A stretch of 64,000 nt of DNA from Duganella alba (GTDB lineage Bacteria; Pseudomonadota; Gammaproteobacteria; Burkholderiales; Burkholderiaceae_D), in contig NZ_WKJN01000007.1 of assembly GCF_009674495.1 (NCBI RefSeq), positions 62,001-126,000 of the forward strand. The letters run 5' to 3'. Below are positions 26,568-35,510 of this stretch, one piece after another (position 1 is the stretch's first letter; the number at the start of each line of letters is the position of its first letter). A program made the position numbers and the translations under genes. Under the pieces are notes generated by a model. That model was given only the letters and a program-made list of their open reading frames with translations, was not told where the DNA came from and made no database searches.

Positions 26568-27050
26568 ATGAATAACCTGAGCAAAATACTCTCTCTGGAG
26601 AACGTGCTGCTGGATTTGGAAGTGTCCAGTAAAAAGCGCGCTTTCGAGCAAGCTGGTCTGATCTTCGAAAACAACTGCGGCATCGCCCGTTCCACCGTCT
26701 CGGACAACCTGTTCGCGCGCGAGCGCCTCGGTTCGACCGGACTGGGCCACGGCGTCGCCGTGCCGCACGGCCGCATCAAGGGCATGAAGAGCCTGAAGTC
26801 GCCGCTGGCCGCGTTCGTGCGCCTGGCCGAGCCGATTCCGTTCGAGTCGCCGGACGGCAAGCCGGTCAACCTGCTGTTCTTCCTGCTGATTCCGGACCAC
26901 GTGACCCAGCAGCACCTGGAGATCCTGTCGGAGATCGCCGAGATGTTCTCGGACGACGCCTTCCGCGTGGCGCTGAGCACCGACGACGATCCGAAATCGG
27001 TGCATTCGCGCATCATCAACTGGCTGCCCAGCCTCCAAGCCGCTGGCTGA
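26568..27050 (+). CDS. ptsN: Nitrogen-PTS EIIA protein
   Basis: A 160-residue EIIA-Ntr phosphoacceptor of the regulatory nitrogen phosphotransferase system. The phosphorylated histidine is His67 in GHGVAVPHGRIKG, and the fold signature LFFLLIPDHVTQQHLEILSE follows. It receives phosphate through NPr and affects potassium transport and stress regulators in relatives. Starts an evident operon ptsN–hprK–rapZ. ATG at 26568 chosen since the upstream seven codons are not conserved in character. Usually it lies directly after hpf; here it does not. Confidence 0.96.
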   Translation: MNNLSKILSLENVLLDLEVSSKKRAFEQAGLIFENNCGIARSTVSDNLFARERLGSTGLGHGVAVPHGRIKGMKSLKSPLAAFVRLAEPIPFESPDGKPVNLLFFLLIPDHVTQQHLEILSEIAEMFSDDAFRVALSTDDDPKSVHSRIINWLPSLQAAG

Positions 27051-27105
27051 CGTCTGACAATAGGTTAAACTAAGGACAGTTCAACCTATTCGATAAAGAC
27101 GCCCC

Positions 27106-28041
27106 ATGCTGCAAACTCCGCTGACGATACAAAGGCTTTACGACGACAATCGCGAAAGTTTGCAGCTTGGCTGGTTCGCCGGCTTCCCCGGCGGCGAACG
27201 CCTGATCTCCGGCGACGTCGCTTCGGCCGCCGACCAGGTGGGCCACCTGAACACCATTCACCCGGGCCGTATCCAGGTCTTCGGGCACCAGGAAATCAAC
27301 TACTACCAGCGCCTGAAGTCGCTGACGCGCGCGCACGTCATTGGCGAACTGATCGCTGGCGGTCCGCCGGCGCTGATCATCGCCCAGGGCCTGGAAACGC
27401 CGCCCGACATTCTCGCGATTTGCGACGAGAAAAATATCCCCTTGTTCTCGACGCCGCTGCCGGCCGCGCAGGTGATCGACTTCCTGCGCGTGTACCTGTC
27501 GAAGAAGCTGGCGCAACGCATCATCATGCACGGCGTGTTCATGGACGTGCTGGGCGTGGGCGTGCTGATCACCGGCGATTCCGGCCTCGGCAAGAGCGAG
27601 CTGGGCCTGGAGCTGATTTCGCGCTCGCACGGCCTGGTGGCCGACGATGCGGTGGAGTTTTCGCGCATCGCGCCGAACATGATCGAGGGCCGCTGCCCGG
27701 CGCTGCTGCAGAATCTGCTGGAAGTGCGCGGGCTGGGCCTGCTGGACATCAAGGCCATCTTCGGCGAGACGGCGGTGCGGCGCAAGATGCGCCTGAAGCT
27801 GATCGTGCACCTGGTGCGCCGTGGCGCGTCGGATGAGGAAGTGGAGCGTTTGCCATTCCAGTTCCCGACCGAGGACGTGCTGGGCCTGCCGATCCGCAAG
27901 GTGGTGATTCCGGTGGCGGCCGGCCGCAACATCGCGGTGCTGCTGGAAGCCGCCGTGCGCAACACCATCCTGCAACTACGCGGCATCGATACGCTGCAGG
28001 AGTTCATGGAGCGCCAGAGACAAGCGATGAGCGGCGACTAA
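27106..28041 (+). CDS. hprK: HPr kinase/phosphorylase
   Basis: A 311-residue bifunctional kinase/phosphorylase that modifies a serine of HPr-type PTS proteins. The P-loop is GDSGLGKS at residues 157-164; the catalytic His142 precedes it in [10 protein letters not shown], and the HprK signature [16 protein letters not shown] is near residue 206. No HPr gene is in the window. Lies 55 bases after ptsN and 24 before rapZ in one operon. Confidence 0.97.
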   Translation: MLQTPLTIQRLYDDNRESLQLGWFAGFPGGERLISGDVASAADQVGHLNTIHPGRIQVFGHQEINYYQRLKSLTRAHVIGELIAGGPPALIIAQGLETPPDILAICDEKNIPLFSTPLPAAQVIDFLRVYLSKKLAQRIIMHGVFMDVLGVGVLITGDSGLGKSELGLELISRSHGLVADDAVEFSRIAPNMIEGRCPALLQNLLEVRGLGLLDIKAIFGETAVRRKMRLKLIVHLVRRGASDEEVERLPFQFPTEDVLGLPIRKVVIPVAAGRNIAVLLEAAVRNTILQLRGIDTLQEFMERQRQAMSGD

Positions 28042-28065
28042 CGCGCGATGGTATCATCGTAAGCT

Positions 28066-28926
28066 ATGCGCATCGTCCTCATCACCGGTATCTCCGGCTC
28101 CGGCAAATCCGTCGCCCTCAACGTCCTGGAAGACACGGGACATTATTGCGTCGACAACCTGCCGCCCGCCCTGCTCTCCAGCCTCGTCAAGACCTTGACG
28201 GACGAAGGGTTGCAGGCGCTCGCTGTCGCGGTTGACGCCCGCAGCGCCGAATCGCTGGCCTCGTTGCCGGTCGACGTGCAGCGCCTGCGCGAGCTCGGCC
28301 ACGACGTCAAGGTGATGTTCCTGACCGCGAACACGCACTCGCTGGTGGCGCGTTTCTCCGAGACGCGGCGCAGCCATCCGCTGTCGCACGAACTGCGTCC
28401 GGGCCAGAATCCGGGCGCGCGCCGCACGCTGATCGAATGCATCATGGAAGAGCGCGAGCGGCTGTCGACGATCGAGCAGCTGGGCCATGTGATCGACACC
28501 TCCGAACTGAGCGCCAACAAGCTGCGCGCCTGGGTCAAGGACCTGGTGCTGACCGAGCATGCGCCGCTGACCCTGTTCTTTGAATCGTTCGCTTTCAAGC
28601 TGGGCGTGCCGATGGATGCGGATTTCGTGTTCGACGTGCGCGCGCTGCCGAATCCTTATTACGACCTGGCGCTGCGTCCGCTGACGGGCCGCGACGCGCC
28701 GGTGATCGACTTCCTCGACGCCCAGCCGAGCGCGGGCGAGATGCTGAACGACATCCGCGGCTTCGTGGAAAAATGGCTGCCATCGTTCAAGACGGATAAC
28801 CGCAGCTACCTGACGGTGGCGCTAGGCTGCACCGGCGGCCAGCACCGCTCGGTGTACATGGCCGAAAAACTCGCCGCCTACTTCCACGCCACCGAACGCG
28901 TCGTTCTCCGCCACCGCGAGCAATAA
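28066..28926 (+). CDS. rapZ: RNase adapter protein RapZ
   Basis: A 286-residue P-loop protein (formerly YvcJ). Walker A is GISGSGKS at residues 8-15; the C-terminal domain has the conserved [19 protein letters not shown] near residue 252-270. In E. coli RapZ senses glucosamine-6-phosphate and guides RNase E to the sRNA GlmZ; other functions hold in bacteria without GlmZ, so the target here is unknown. Last gene of the ptsN operon, converging on the enoyl-CoA hydratase-like gene. Confidence 0.96.
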   Translation: MRIVLITGISGSGKSVALNVLEDTGHYCVDNLPPALLSSLVKTLTDEGLQALAVAVDARSAESLASLPVDVQRLRELGHDVKVMFLTANTHSLVARFSETRRSHPLSHELRPGQNPGARRTLIECIMEERERLSTIEQLGHVIDTSELSANKLRAWVKDLVLTEHAPLTLFFESFAFKLGVPMDADFVFDVRALPNPYYDLALRPLTGRDAPVIDFLDAQPSAGEMLNDIRGFVEKWLPSFKTDNRSYLTVALGCTGGQHRSVYMAEKLAAYFHATERVVLRHREQ

Positions 28927-28974
28927 GGGGGCGCTGCGGAGCGCAGTGAAAACGCATGCTTATTTTGCCAGCGC

Positions 28975-29053
28975 ATGCTTTCACCCCCAAGCGGTGCGCC
29001 GCCGCCGGGGTCTGACCCCGTACGGGGTCAGACCCCTCTGTGGCCCTGCGGGG
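28975..29053 (-). repeat. 3'-end palindromic repeat, copy C, encoding a protein C-terminus
   Basis: Read on the minus strand it begins ACCCCGCAGGGCCACAG, then a perfect 30-bp palindrome at 29007-29036 (half-site GGGGTCTGACCCC), then GGCGGCGGCGCACCGCTTGG and GGGTGAAAGCATGC. Its first part is translated as the end of the adjacent gene: ACC CCG CAG GGC CAC AGA GGG GTC TGA gives TPQGHRGV and stop. Confidence 0.85.
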
Positions 29054-30119
29054 TAGACAGGTGGCGTAGCGGATGCGCATAATCAGGCCATACCGGCTGA
29101 AACATCCCCTGCACCATTTCTGTAGTAACTTCTTCCAGCGTGGCCGGCTGCCACTGTGGCGCATTATCCTTGTCGACCACCAGCGCCCGGACACCTTCAA
29201 TGACCTCGCCGTTTTCAAAATTGCGACGCACCAGCGTGCGCTCCATGCGCAAACAATCGGCGACATCGAGCGCGGCGCCGCGTTTGATCAGTTCGTGGGT
29301 AACCGACATCATCAGCGGCGAGCGCGTCGACAGCAGTTGCAGCGTTTTCGCGGCAAAGGCGCTGTCATCAGCTTTCAACGATGCGACGATGGCAGGCACG
29401 GAACCAGCGCTGAAATGCCGATCGATGGCGGCGCGGTCGGCAGCCAGCTGGCTGTCACCGGCGTTATGCGTGGCAGCGTAGGCGGCAAGTGCGGACACAA
29501 GTTCAGCGCCCGGCGTCGCGGACAGCACAGCATCCAGTGCGGCACGATCCGCCATCGGCGCATAATGATCCGCCAGCCCGGCATACAGCGCATCTGCGGC
29601 ATTGATCGTCACGCCAGTCACGCCCAGGTAGTAGCCCAACGCCCCCGGCGCGCGCGACAGGAAATAACTGCCGCCCACATCCGGGAACAGGCCGATATTC
29701 ACCTCCGGCATCGCCATCCTGGTCTTATCCGTGACGATGCGCACGCCGCCCTGCGCTATGCCCATGCCGCCGCCCATCACCACGCCGTCCATCAGCGCGA
29801 TGTAAGGCTTGGGATAAAAATGGACTAAATGATTTAGCGAATATTCCTCGGTGAAGAAATCCTCCAGCAGCGCGCTGCCGCCCTGCGGCGTCGATCGCCC
29901 CACGTCGTGGAAGAAACGGATGTCGCCGCCGGCGCAGAACGCCTTCTCGCTGCTGCTGCGGATCAGCACGGCGGCGACGCTGTCGTCGTCGCGCCAATCG
30001 CGCAGCACGCGCGTGATCGCGCGCACCATCTCCAGCGACAGGGAGTTCAAGGCCTTCGGCCGATCGAGCACGATCAAGCCGGTGCCGTTGCTGATACTGG
30101 TGTGGATATATTCGCTCAT
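29028..30119 (-). CDS. Enoyl-CoA hydratase/isomerase family protein (3-hydroxyisobutyryl-CoA hydrolase type)
   Basis: A 363-residue crotonase-superfamily enzyme of the ECH_2 type, probably 3-hydroxyisobutyryl-CoA hydrolase of valine breakdown. It shows VLDRPKALNSLSLEMVRAI near residue 17, the oxyanion-hole blocks KAFCAGGDIRFFHDVG and DGVVMGGGMGIAQGG, and MPEVNIGLFPDVGGSYFLSR. The last eight residues (TPQGHRGV) and the stop are supplied by repeat copy C, so the native C-terminus has probably been replaced. Nine bases downstream of the alginate lyase-like gene on the same strand. Exact substrate is inference. Confidence 0.9.
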   Translation of the reverse strand: MSEYIHTSISNGTGLIVLDRPKALNSLSLEMVRAITRVLRDWRDDDSVAAVLIRSSSEKAFCAGGDIRFFHDVGRSTPQGGSALLEDFFTEEYSLNHLVHFYPKPYIALMDGVVMGGGMGIAQGGVRIVTDKTRMAMPEVNIGLFPDVGGSYFLSRAPGALGYYLGVTGVTINAADALYAGLADHYAPMADRAALDAVLSATPGAELVSALAAYAATHNAGDSQLAADRAAIDRHFSAGSVPAIVASLKADDSAFAAKTLQLLSTRSPLMMSVTHELIKRGAALDVADCLRMERTLVRRNFENGEVIEGVRALVVDKDNAPQWQPATLEEVTTEMVQGMFQPVWPDYAHPLRHLSTPQGHRGV

Positions 30120-30128
30120 GCGAATATT

Positions 30129-31046
30129 CTACTTCAGATGCTCCAGCGGATTGGGCACGTCCAGCGAACCGCCCATGCGCGGCTGCCACAGCGCCTTGCC
30201 GCGCGGCGGCGGCGCCTTGCCCTCGTGACGGTTGTAAACCATCGTCACCTCGCGGCTGCCCACCGGCTCCTGCTCAAAGCCGGTACGCCTGGCGATGCCG
30301 GAAGGATCGGCCGAACTCGCCACGGTGAACGCCACCAGCGTATCCAGGCGCGGATCGTGCACGTCCAGGATGGAGGCGATGAACACCAGCGGCGTCGCCG
30401 CAAACACCTGGTAGTGCAAGGCCTTGCCGGCGCGCTCCATCTCGGCCGGCAGCGAGCCATCCTCGGCCATCTGCCCCAGCGCATGCTCAAGCACCTTGCG
30501 GCCCCAGTCCAGATAGCGCTTGTCGCCGGTCACGCCGCCCACCGACGTCACCGCCAGACCTTCCCAGTAGTAGTGGTTGTTGCGGCCGCCCTTCTTGGCA
30601 TCCGAATGCGCCATGGTGGCGTCTGCCAGCGTCCTGAACCAGCCATCGATCACCGTCCGCTGCGCCGGCGTCGCCTGCGCCTGCACACGCGCGTAATTCA
30701 GCGCCAGGCCGCCCAGGGTCCACTTGCGCACGTAGTAGGCCTGCTCGCTGGACAGCTTGCCCAGCATGGCCTTCTGTTCACCCCAGCTGGTCAGCCAGGA
30801 CAGCGCACAGGCGGCGTCGCCGCCGGCGTTGGCATCCTTGGCCACCTGCGCCAGGAAATCCTCGATCGGCTTGGTATTGGCGATATTGCGCGCCCGCAGC
30901 ACCGGATCGATCACCGAGTGATGGGCATCCGAGTAATAGCTGTTGGCGTCGATGTCGATCCGGGCCGGAGGCGGCGCCTCGCAGGCGGCCATGGCGGAAG
31001 CGCCGGCCAGCGCCAGCGAAATCATCAGAGTTAAACGTTTAACCAT
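30129..31046 (-). CDS. Alginate lyase-family periplasmic protein (PL5-like)
   Basis: A 305-residue exported protein of the alginate lyase superfamily, alpha/alpha-barrel type. After the signal peptide (MVKRLTLMISLALAGASAMA) the catalytic-type motif GRNNHYYWEGLAV lies near residue 157, with YVRKWTLGGLALNYARVQ before it. In PL5 enzymes the Asn-His-Tyr residues act in poly-mannuronate cleavage. No alginate synthesis genes are present, so its substrate may be another uronate polymer. Located between hpf and the ECH gene, where ptsN usually lies in relatives. Confidence 0.85.
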   Translation of the reverse strand: MVKRLTLMISLALAGASAMAACEAPPPARIDIDANSYYSDAHHSVIDPVLRARNIANTKPIEDFLAQVAKDANAGGDAACALSWLTSWGEQKAMLGKLSSEQAYYVRKWTLGGLALNYARVQAQATPAQRTVIDGWFRTLADATMAHSDAKKGGRNNHYYWEGLAVTSVGGVTGDKRYLDWGRKVLEHALGQMAEDGSLPAEMERAGKALHYQVFAATPLVFIASILDVHDPRLDTLVAFTVASSADPSGIARRTGFEQEPVGSREVTMVYNRHEGKAPPPRGKALWQPRMGGSLDVPNPLEHLK

Positions 31047-31058
31047 AAGACCTCAATA

Positions 31059-31079
31059 AAGGGCGCTCAGGGCGCCCTT
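31059..31079 (-). terminator. Terminator-like hairpin after hpf
   Basis: Inverted repeat AAGGGCGC / GCGCCCTT (31059-31066, 31072-31079) with a five-base loop; on the minus strand the stem is followed by TTTATT. It lies 25 bases beyond the hpf stop, ending the kdsD–hpf run. Confidence 0.5.
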
Positions 31080-31103
31080 AGTTGTTGATGCCAAAACCGC
31101 TAA

Positions 31104-31463
31104 TCAGACGGCGGCGGCGGCGGGTTCGTAGCTGTCGGGAATATGCTTGATCGCATCATGCCCGTGCTGTTGCACCTTGTTTTTGTATTTCATGACCTGC
31201 CGATCCAGCTTGTCGATCAGCGTATCGATGGCGGCATACAGGTCTTGCGACAGGCTCTCCACGTACACGGTCTTGCCGGACATACGCAGGTTGATTTCAG
31301 CCTTTTGACGTTTCTCTTTCTCTTTAAGGTTATCTACGGTCAGGATGACAGCAATATCAATCACTTGATCAAAGTGGCGGGTGACGCGTTCCAGCTTGTT
31401 CTGCACGTACTCACGAATAGCCGAGGTCACTTCGAGATGATGTCCACTGATGGTGAGATTCAT
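31104..31463 (-). CDS. hpf: Ribosome hibernation-promoting factor (short form)
   Basis: A 119-residue ribosome-binding stationary-phase factor. It has the family pattern [40 protein letters not shown] and [20 protein letters not shown] followed by [20 protein letters not shown]. Lacks the long C-terminal dimerisation domain, so it is the short HPF type. Directly follows rpoN, the conserved position in proteobacteria. ATG at 31463 has TAGGAGT upstream. Confidence 0.96.
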   Translation of the reverse strand: MNLTISGHHLEVTSAIREYVQNKLERVTRHFDQVIDIAVILTVDNLKEKEKRQKAEINLRMSGKTVYVESLSQDLYAAIDTLIDKLDRQVMKYKNKVQQHGHDAIKHIPDSYEPAAAAV

Positions 31464-31537
31464 ACACACTCCTAAAGATGATGTCGCTTGACGGTTAGTG
31501 CTGCGCCCATTGCCGCCGGGCGCGCAGGAACCACACA

Positions 31538-33010
31538 CTACAAAGACTTGCGGAGGCTGACTGGTGGGATCTTGAGGGCTTCGCGATATTTGGCAACAGT
31601 GCGTCGCGCAATCACCATGCCCTGTTCACCCAGCATGTCCGCAATCTTACTGTCGGATAAAGGATTTTTAGGGTCTTCAGCTCCTGTCAATTGCACTATC
31701 AAGGCACGTATCGCCGTCGAACTTGCTTCCCCGCCAGCTTCGGTGGCGACATGGCTACCAAAGAAATATTTCAACTCAAACATGCCGTGCGGGGTCAGCA
31801 TATATTTTTGAGTTGTTACGCGAGAAATGGTGCTCTCGTGTAAACCCAGTGTATCAGCAATTTCGCGAAGCACAAGGGGACGCATGGCGACCGCGCCGTG
31901 CGAGAAAAAGTTCTTTTGTCTTTCTACTATCGCCTGTGCCACGCGCAGGATGGTGTCGAAACGCTGGCGCATATTCTTGATCAGCCACTTGGCCTCCTGC
32001 AGCTGCGCGCCCATCGCGCCTTCGCCCTTGCCCTGCTTGAGCAGGTTGGCGTACATGGCGTTGACGCGCAGGCGCGGCATGACGTCGTTGTTCAGGCTGA
32101 CCTGCCAGCCGTTGCGCGATTTTTTCACGATCACGTCCGGCACCACGTAGTCCGACACGTCCGATGCGAAGGCCGCGCCCGGATGCGGATTGCACTGGCG
32201 GATCACGGCCTGCGCTTCACGCAGATCTTCGTCGTCGCACAGCAGCGCTTTCTTCAGCTTGTTGAAATCGCGCTGCGCAAACCACGTCAGGTGATTCTCG
32301 ACGATGGCCAGCGCCATGCGCCGCGTCACCATCGGCACGCAAGGCAAACGCTTGATCTGCAAGGCCAGGCACTCGGCCGCGTTGCGCGCGCCGACACCCA
32401 TCGGATCGAAGCTTTGCAGCATGCTCAAGGCCGTCTGCAATTCCTCGATCTCGACGTCCAGTTCTTCCGGCAGGCGCGCGTGGATGTCCTCCAGCGATTC
32501 TTCCAGATAGCCGTTCTCGTCGAGCGCGTCGATGATCAGTTCGACCAGCGCGCGGTCGCGCATTTCCAGCACCGTCACGCGCATCTGTTCCATCAGATGT
32601 TCGCGCAGCGTACAGTGGTGCGCCTCCAGTTGCGGACGCGCGTCTTCATCGTCGGGCGCCTTGCTGCGGCCGGCGTCGCTCCAGTCGACGTCGGCTTCGG
32701 CGGTGGTGCTTTCGGTGTCGGCGGCCGGGCCTTCGTAGGCGTCGCCTTCCGGCGCCGGCGCGTCGCCTGGCGGCCCTTCGGGCGGCGCGTCGCCGACCGG
32801 CGCCTGTTGGCTGATGGCGCCGTCGGACAGCAGCCGCAGCGAATGGTCGAGCGGATCGTCGAGACGTTCCAGCAGCGGGTTATCGGTCAGCAGCTGTTCG
32901 AGTTCCTGGTGCAGCTCCAGCGTCGACAATTGCAGCAGCCGGATCGACTGTTGCAGTTGAGGCGTCAACGCCAGGTGCTGCGACGTGCGCAGTTGCAGAG
33001 ACTGTTTCAT
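31538..33010 (-). CDS. rpoN: RNA polymerase sigma-54 factor
   Basis: A 490-residue sigma-54. The N-terminal Gln/Leu-rich activator-interaction region ([20 protein letters not shown]) is followed by an acidic, Pro/Glu-rich region II (about 55-125), the core-binding domain, the helix-turn-helix [20 protein letters not shown], and the RpoN box near the C-terminus ([20 protein letters not shown]), which contacts the -24 element. Six bases after lptB; typical neighbours lptB and hpf. Confidence 0.98.
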   Translation of the reverse strand: MKQSLQLRTSQHLALTPQLQQSIRLLQLSTLELHQELEQLLTDNPLLERLDDPLDHSLRLLSDGAISQQAPVGDAPPEGPPGDAPAPEGDAYEGPAADTESTTAEADVDWSDAGRSKAPDDEDARPQLEAHHCTLREHLMEQMRVTVLEMRDRALVELIIDALDENGYLEESLEDIHARLPEELDVEIEELQTALSMLQSFDPMGVGARNAAECLALQIKRLPCVPMVTRRMALAIVENHLTWFAQRDFNKLKKALLCDDEDLREAQAVIRQCNPHPGAAFASDVSDYVVPDVIVKKSRNGWQVSLNNDVMPRLRVNAMYANLLKQGKGEGAMGAQLQEAKWLIKNMRQRFDTILRVAQAIVERQKNFFSHGAVAMRPLVLREIADTLGLHESTISRVTTQKYMLTPHGMFELKYFFGSHVATEAGGEASSTAIRALIVQLTGAEDPKNPLSDSKIADMLGEQGMVIARRTVAKYREALKIPPVSLRKSL

Positions 33011-33016
33011 TAGGGG

Positions 33017-33769
33017 TTACATGCGGAAGTGTTCACCCAGGTAGACACGACGCACCGATTCGTTGGCGATGATGTCGTCCGGACGGCCTGATGCCAGCAC
33101 CGAGCCCTGGTTGATGATATATGCGCGGTCGCAGATGCCCAGCGTCTCGCGCACATTGTGATCGGTAATGAGGACGCCGATATTGCGTTCCTTGAGGAAG
33201 CGCACGATGCGCTGGATCTCAATCACGGCAATCGGGTCGACCCCGGCGAATGGTTCATCGAGCAGCACGAAGCGCGGATTGGTCGCCAGGGCGCGCGCGA
33301 TCTCCACGCGGCGGCGTTCGCCACCGGAGAGCGACAGCGCCTGGTTCTCGCGCAACTTCTCGATTTGCAAATCGGCCAGCAGGGTATTCAGCCGTTCATC
33401 AATTTCAGCCTTGGATAAAGACTTGCCGTTCACCTTCTGAATTTCGAGGACGGCGCGAATATTTTCTTCCACAGTCAGCTTGCGGAACACCGACGCTTCC
33501 TGTGGCAGGTACGACAAGCCCATCGCCGCGCGGCGATGGATGGGCAGCGACGAGATATCGGTGCCGCTGATATCGATGCTGCCGGCGTCCGACGGCACCA
33601 GGCCGACGATCATGTAGAACGAGGTGGTCTTGCCGGCGCCGTTCGGCCCCAGCAGGCCGACCACTTCGCCGCACTCCACCTGCAACGACACGTCATGCAC
33701 CACCTGGCGCTTGCCGTAGGTCTTTTGCAGGCCCTTGACGATCAGGGTGCTACCGCAGGATGGTTCCAT
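33017..33769 (-). CDS. lptB: LPS export ABC transporter ATPase
   Basis: A 250-residue ATPase that powers lipopolysaccharide extraction from the inner membrane with LptFG and LptC. Walker A is GPNGAGKTT at residues 41-49, the ABC signature [15 protein letters not shown] is near 146-160, and Walker B is [13 protein letters not shown] near 167. Length and [18 protein letters not shown] match LptB. Second-last gene of the lptC–lptA–lptB–rpoN run; its start is one base from the lptA stop. Confidence 0.97.
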   Translation of the reverse strand: MEPSCGSTLIVKGLQKTYGKRQVVHDVSLQVECGEVVGLLGPNGAGKTTSFYMIVGLVPSDAGSIDISGTDISSLPIHRRAAMGLSYLPQEASVFRKLTVEENIRAVLEIQKVNGKSLSKAEIDERLNTLLADLQIEKLRENQALSLSGGERRRVEIARALATNPRFVLLDEPFAGVDPIAVIEIQRIVRFLKERNIGVLITDHNVRETLGICDRAYIINQGSVLASGRPDDIIANESVRRVYLGEHFRM

Positions 33770-33770
33770 C

Positions 33771-34361
33771 TTATTTCCCCGGTACAGGCTGGGTGGCAGG
33801 CGCCGGCTGCTTGTTCGACGGCTGGATCACCATCGTGCTCTGGCCGCCGCCGACCTTGCCCTCGCCGCCCGGCGTGTTCTTCACGGCGAAGAACTCCTTG
33901 CGGCTGTCGTAGGAAATGAATTCGCCATCGACCTGGCTGGCGACTTTCGGGCCTTCCAGCTTCTTGATCTCGGCCTTGGCGAACAGCTTGACCAGCTCGG
34001 TCTTGCCATCGTATTCGATGCGGTCGGCCTTGCCTTCGACCCACTGGTCGCCGGCGCCGTCGAGCTTCTGGCGGAAGGTGGCCTGCACGCCGGGCGCGCT
34101 GTTCAGCACCACGTACTGGTAGCCTTCCGGATCTTCGGTCACCACCGCCTTGGGCGACTTCATCAGCAGGGTGCCGCGGGTCAGCACCACGTTGCCGGTG
34201 AAGGTCTTGATCTGCTTGACGTCATCGGCGTCCAGCTGGTCGAAGGTGATCTGGGTCGGCTTGCTGGAGTCGGCTTTTTCCGCGTGCGTGACGCCGGCGG
34301 CGGCAGCGGCCAGCAGCAGCGTGGCGGCCAGCATCAGTTTGTTGGTCTTGATTCGGTTCAT
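33771..34361 (-). CDS. lptA: LPS transport periplasmic bridge protein
   Basis: A 196-residue periplasmic protein of the OstA/LptA beta-jellyroll family that forms the LPS bridge between LptC and LptD. Signal peptide [19 protein letters not shown]; then [20 protein letters not shown] and [17 protein letters not shown], the OstA-type strands. The C-terminal tail ([19 protein letters not shown]) is disordered-looking. Between lptC and lptB. Confidence 0.95.
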   Translation of the reverse strand: MNRIKTNKLMLAATLLLAAAAAGVTHAEKADSSKPTQITFDQLDADDVKQIKTFTGNVVLTRGTLLMKSPKAVVTEDPEGYQYVVLNSAPGVQATFRQKLDGAGDQWVEGKADRIEYDGKTELVKLFAKAEIKKLEGPKVASQVDGEFISYDSRKEFFAVKNTPGGEGKVGGGQSTMVIQPSNKQPAPATQPVPGK

Positions 34362-34373
34362 CTCTCTCGTTCC

Positions 34374-34967
34374 TCAATGTGCCGCGCGCGGCGGCATCGT
34401 AATAGTTCCGCGTCCGCCCAGCGTGATCTGGCGGGTGGCGTTGTTCGCCGTCATGCCGGTGCCGGTGGCGGTCGAGCGCCCGGACAGCATCTCCACTGCG
34501 GCGTCGGTCTGCATGCGCTCCTCGTCCGGGTACACGGTCAGCGTACTGGTCTTCAGGCGCAGCTCCTGCGCTTGCTTGGTGGCGGGTCGCACCACGTCCA
34601 CATTACCACTCAGCTTGACGCGCGTATTGCCCTGATCGATATATGCGGTCAGCGCGTGGATATTCATCGGCGGCTGTTCGCTGGTCAGGCTGTGCACGTA
34701 AGGCTTGTCGATCAGCGACGAATCATCGGTGGGATGATGGGTCAGCTTGTCGCCGGAAATGATGTAGGCCGGCTGGCCCTTCATGTTCATGCGTACCGTA
34801 CTGAAGCGCTCAATGATGTAGTCCGGCTCGTCGCGGAAGCGGTCGGCCTGCGCCTTCTGCCCGGCCTGGTCGACCACCTGCACCAGCCAGAAGCTGCCCA
34901 GGGCCACGAACACGCCGACCATCATGATCAACGTCAGCTGCCAGCGATGTGCTGTTCTTTTACGCAT
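34374..34967 (-). CDS. lptC: LPS export protein LptC
   Basis: A 197-residue single-pass inner-membrane protein that passes LPS from LptBFG to LptA. An N-terminal membrane anchor (LTLIMMVGVFVALGSFWLVQ) precedes a periplasmic jellyroll with PDYIIERFSTVRMNMKGQPA, YIISGDKLTHHPTDDSS and the LptC-typical HALTAYIDQGNTRVKLSGNV. Located between kdsC and lptA, 12 bases each way. Confidence 0.95.
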   Translation of the reverse strand: MRKRTAHRWQLTLIMMVGVFVALGSFWLVQVVDQAGQKAQADRFRDEPDYIIERFSTVRMNMKGQPAYIISGDKLTHHPTDDSSLIDKPYVHSLTSEQPPMNIHALTAYIDQGNTRVKLSGNVDVVRPATKQAQELRLKTSTLTVYPDEERMQTDAAVEMLSGRSTATGTGMTANNATRQITLGGRGTITMPPRAAH

Positions 34968-34979
34968 GACTCGTCCTTG

Positions 34980-35510
34980 TTAAACCAGGAATTGTGCCAT
35001 CACGCGCTCGTAGCTGCCTTGCGCGTGCATCAACAGTTCGCACACTTCGCGCACCGCGCCACGGCCGCCGAACGCGACGGTGGTGTGGTGCGCGCGCTCC
35101 AGCACTTCCTGGCGGCCGTTCGGCACGGCGACGGCAAAGCCGACGCGCGACAGGATCGGCAGGTCCACCACATCGTCGCCGATGAAGCCGACCTGCTCGG
35201 CGGTGAGGCCGGTTTTTTCCAGCAGCGCGTTGAACGGCGTCAGCTTGTCGTGGCCACCCTGGTGCAGGTGGTTGATGCCGAGGTCGGCCGCGCGCTTGAT
35301 CACCTGCGGCGACTTGCGCGCGCTGATGATGGCGGTGTCGATGCCGGCTTCCTGGATCAGCTTGATACCCAGGCCGTCGTGCACGTTGAAGGTCTTCAGC
35401 GCTTCGCCGTCGGCGCCGTAATGCAGACTGCCGTCGGTCAGCACGCCGTCGACGTCGAAGATCATCAGCTTGACGCGCGCGGCGCGCTCCAGATAGGTCA
35501 TGGCGGTCAT
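34980..35510 (-). CDS. kdsC: 3-deoxy-D-manno-octulosonate 8-phosphate phosphatase
   Basis: A 176-residue HAD phosphatase that makes Kdo from Kdo-8-phosphate for lipopolysaccharide. The catalytic aspartates are Asp19 and Asp21 in MIFDVDGVLTDGSL; GLGIKLIQEAGIDTAIISAR and VGFIGDDVVDLPIL supply the other HAD motifs. The cap-less C1 form matches KdsC. Its start overlaps the end of kdsD by one base, joining the consecutive steps of Kdo synthesis. Confidence 0.96.
   Translation of the reverse strand: MTAMTYLERAARVKLMIFDVDGVLTDGSLHYGADGEALKTFNVHDGLGIKLIQEAGIDTAIISARKSPQVIKRAADLGINHLHQGGHDKLTPFNALLEKTGLTAEQVGFIGDDVVDLPILSRVGFAVAVPNGRQEVLERAHHTTVAFGGRGAVREVCELLMHAQGSYERVMAQFLV

Noticed and set aside
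28927-28975. GC hairpin after rapZ (GCGCTGCGGAGCGC) as rapZ terminator
   Set aside because: Stem is short and no T-run follows closely; the TTATTTT further on is 20 bases away. Not enough to call.
31030-31043. GTTAAACGTTTAAC palindrome at the start of the alginate lyase-like gene
   Set aside because: It lies within codons 1-6 (VKRLT) after the start; a coding coincidence is as likely as an operator, and no second site is nearby.
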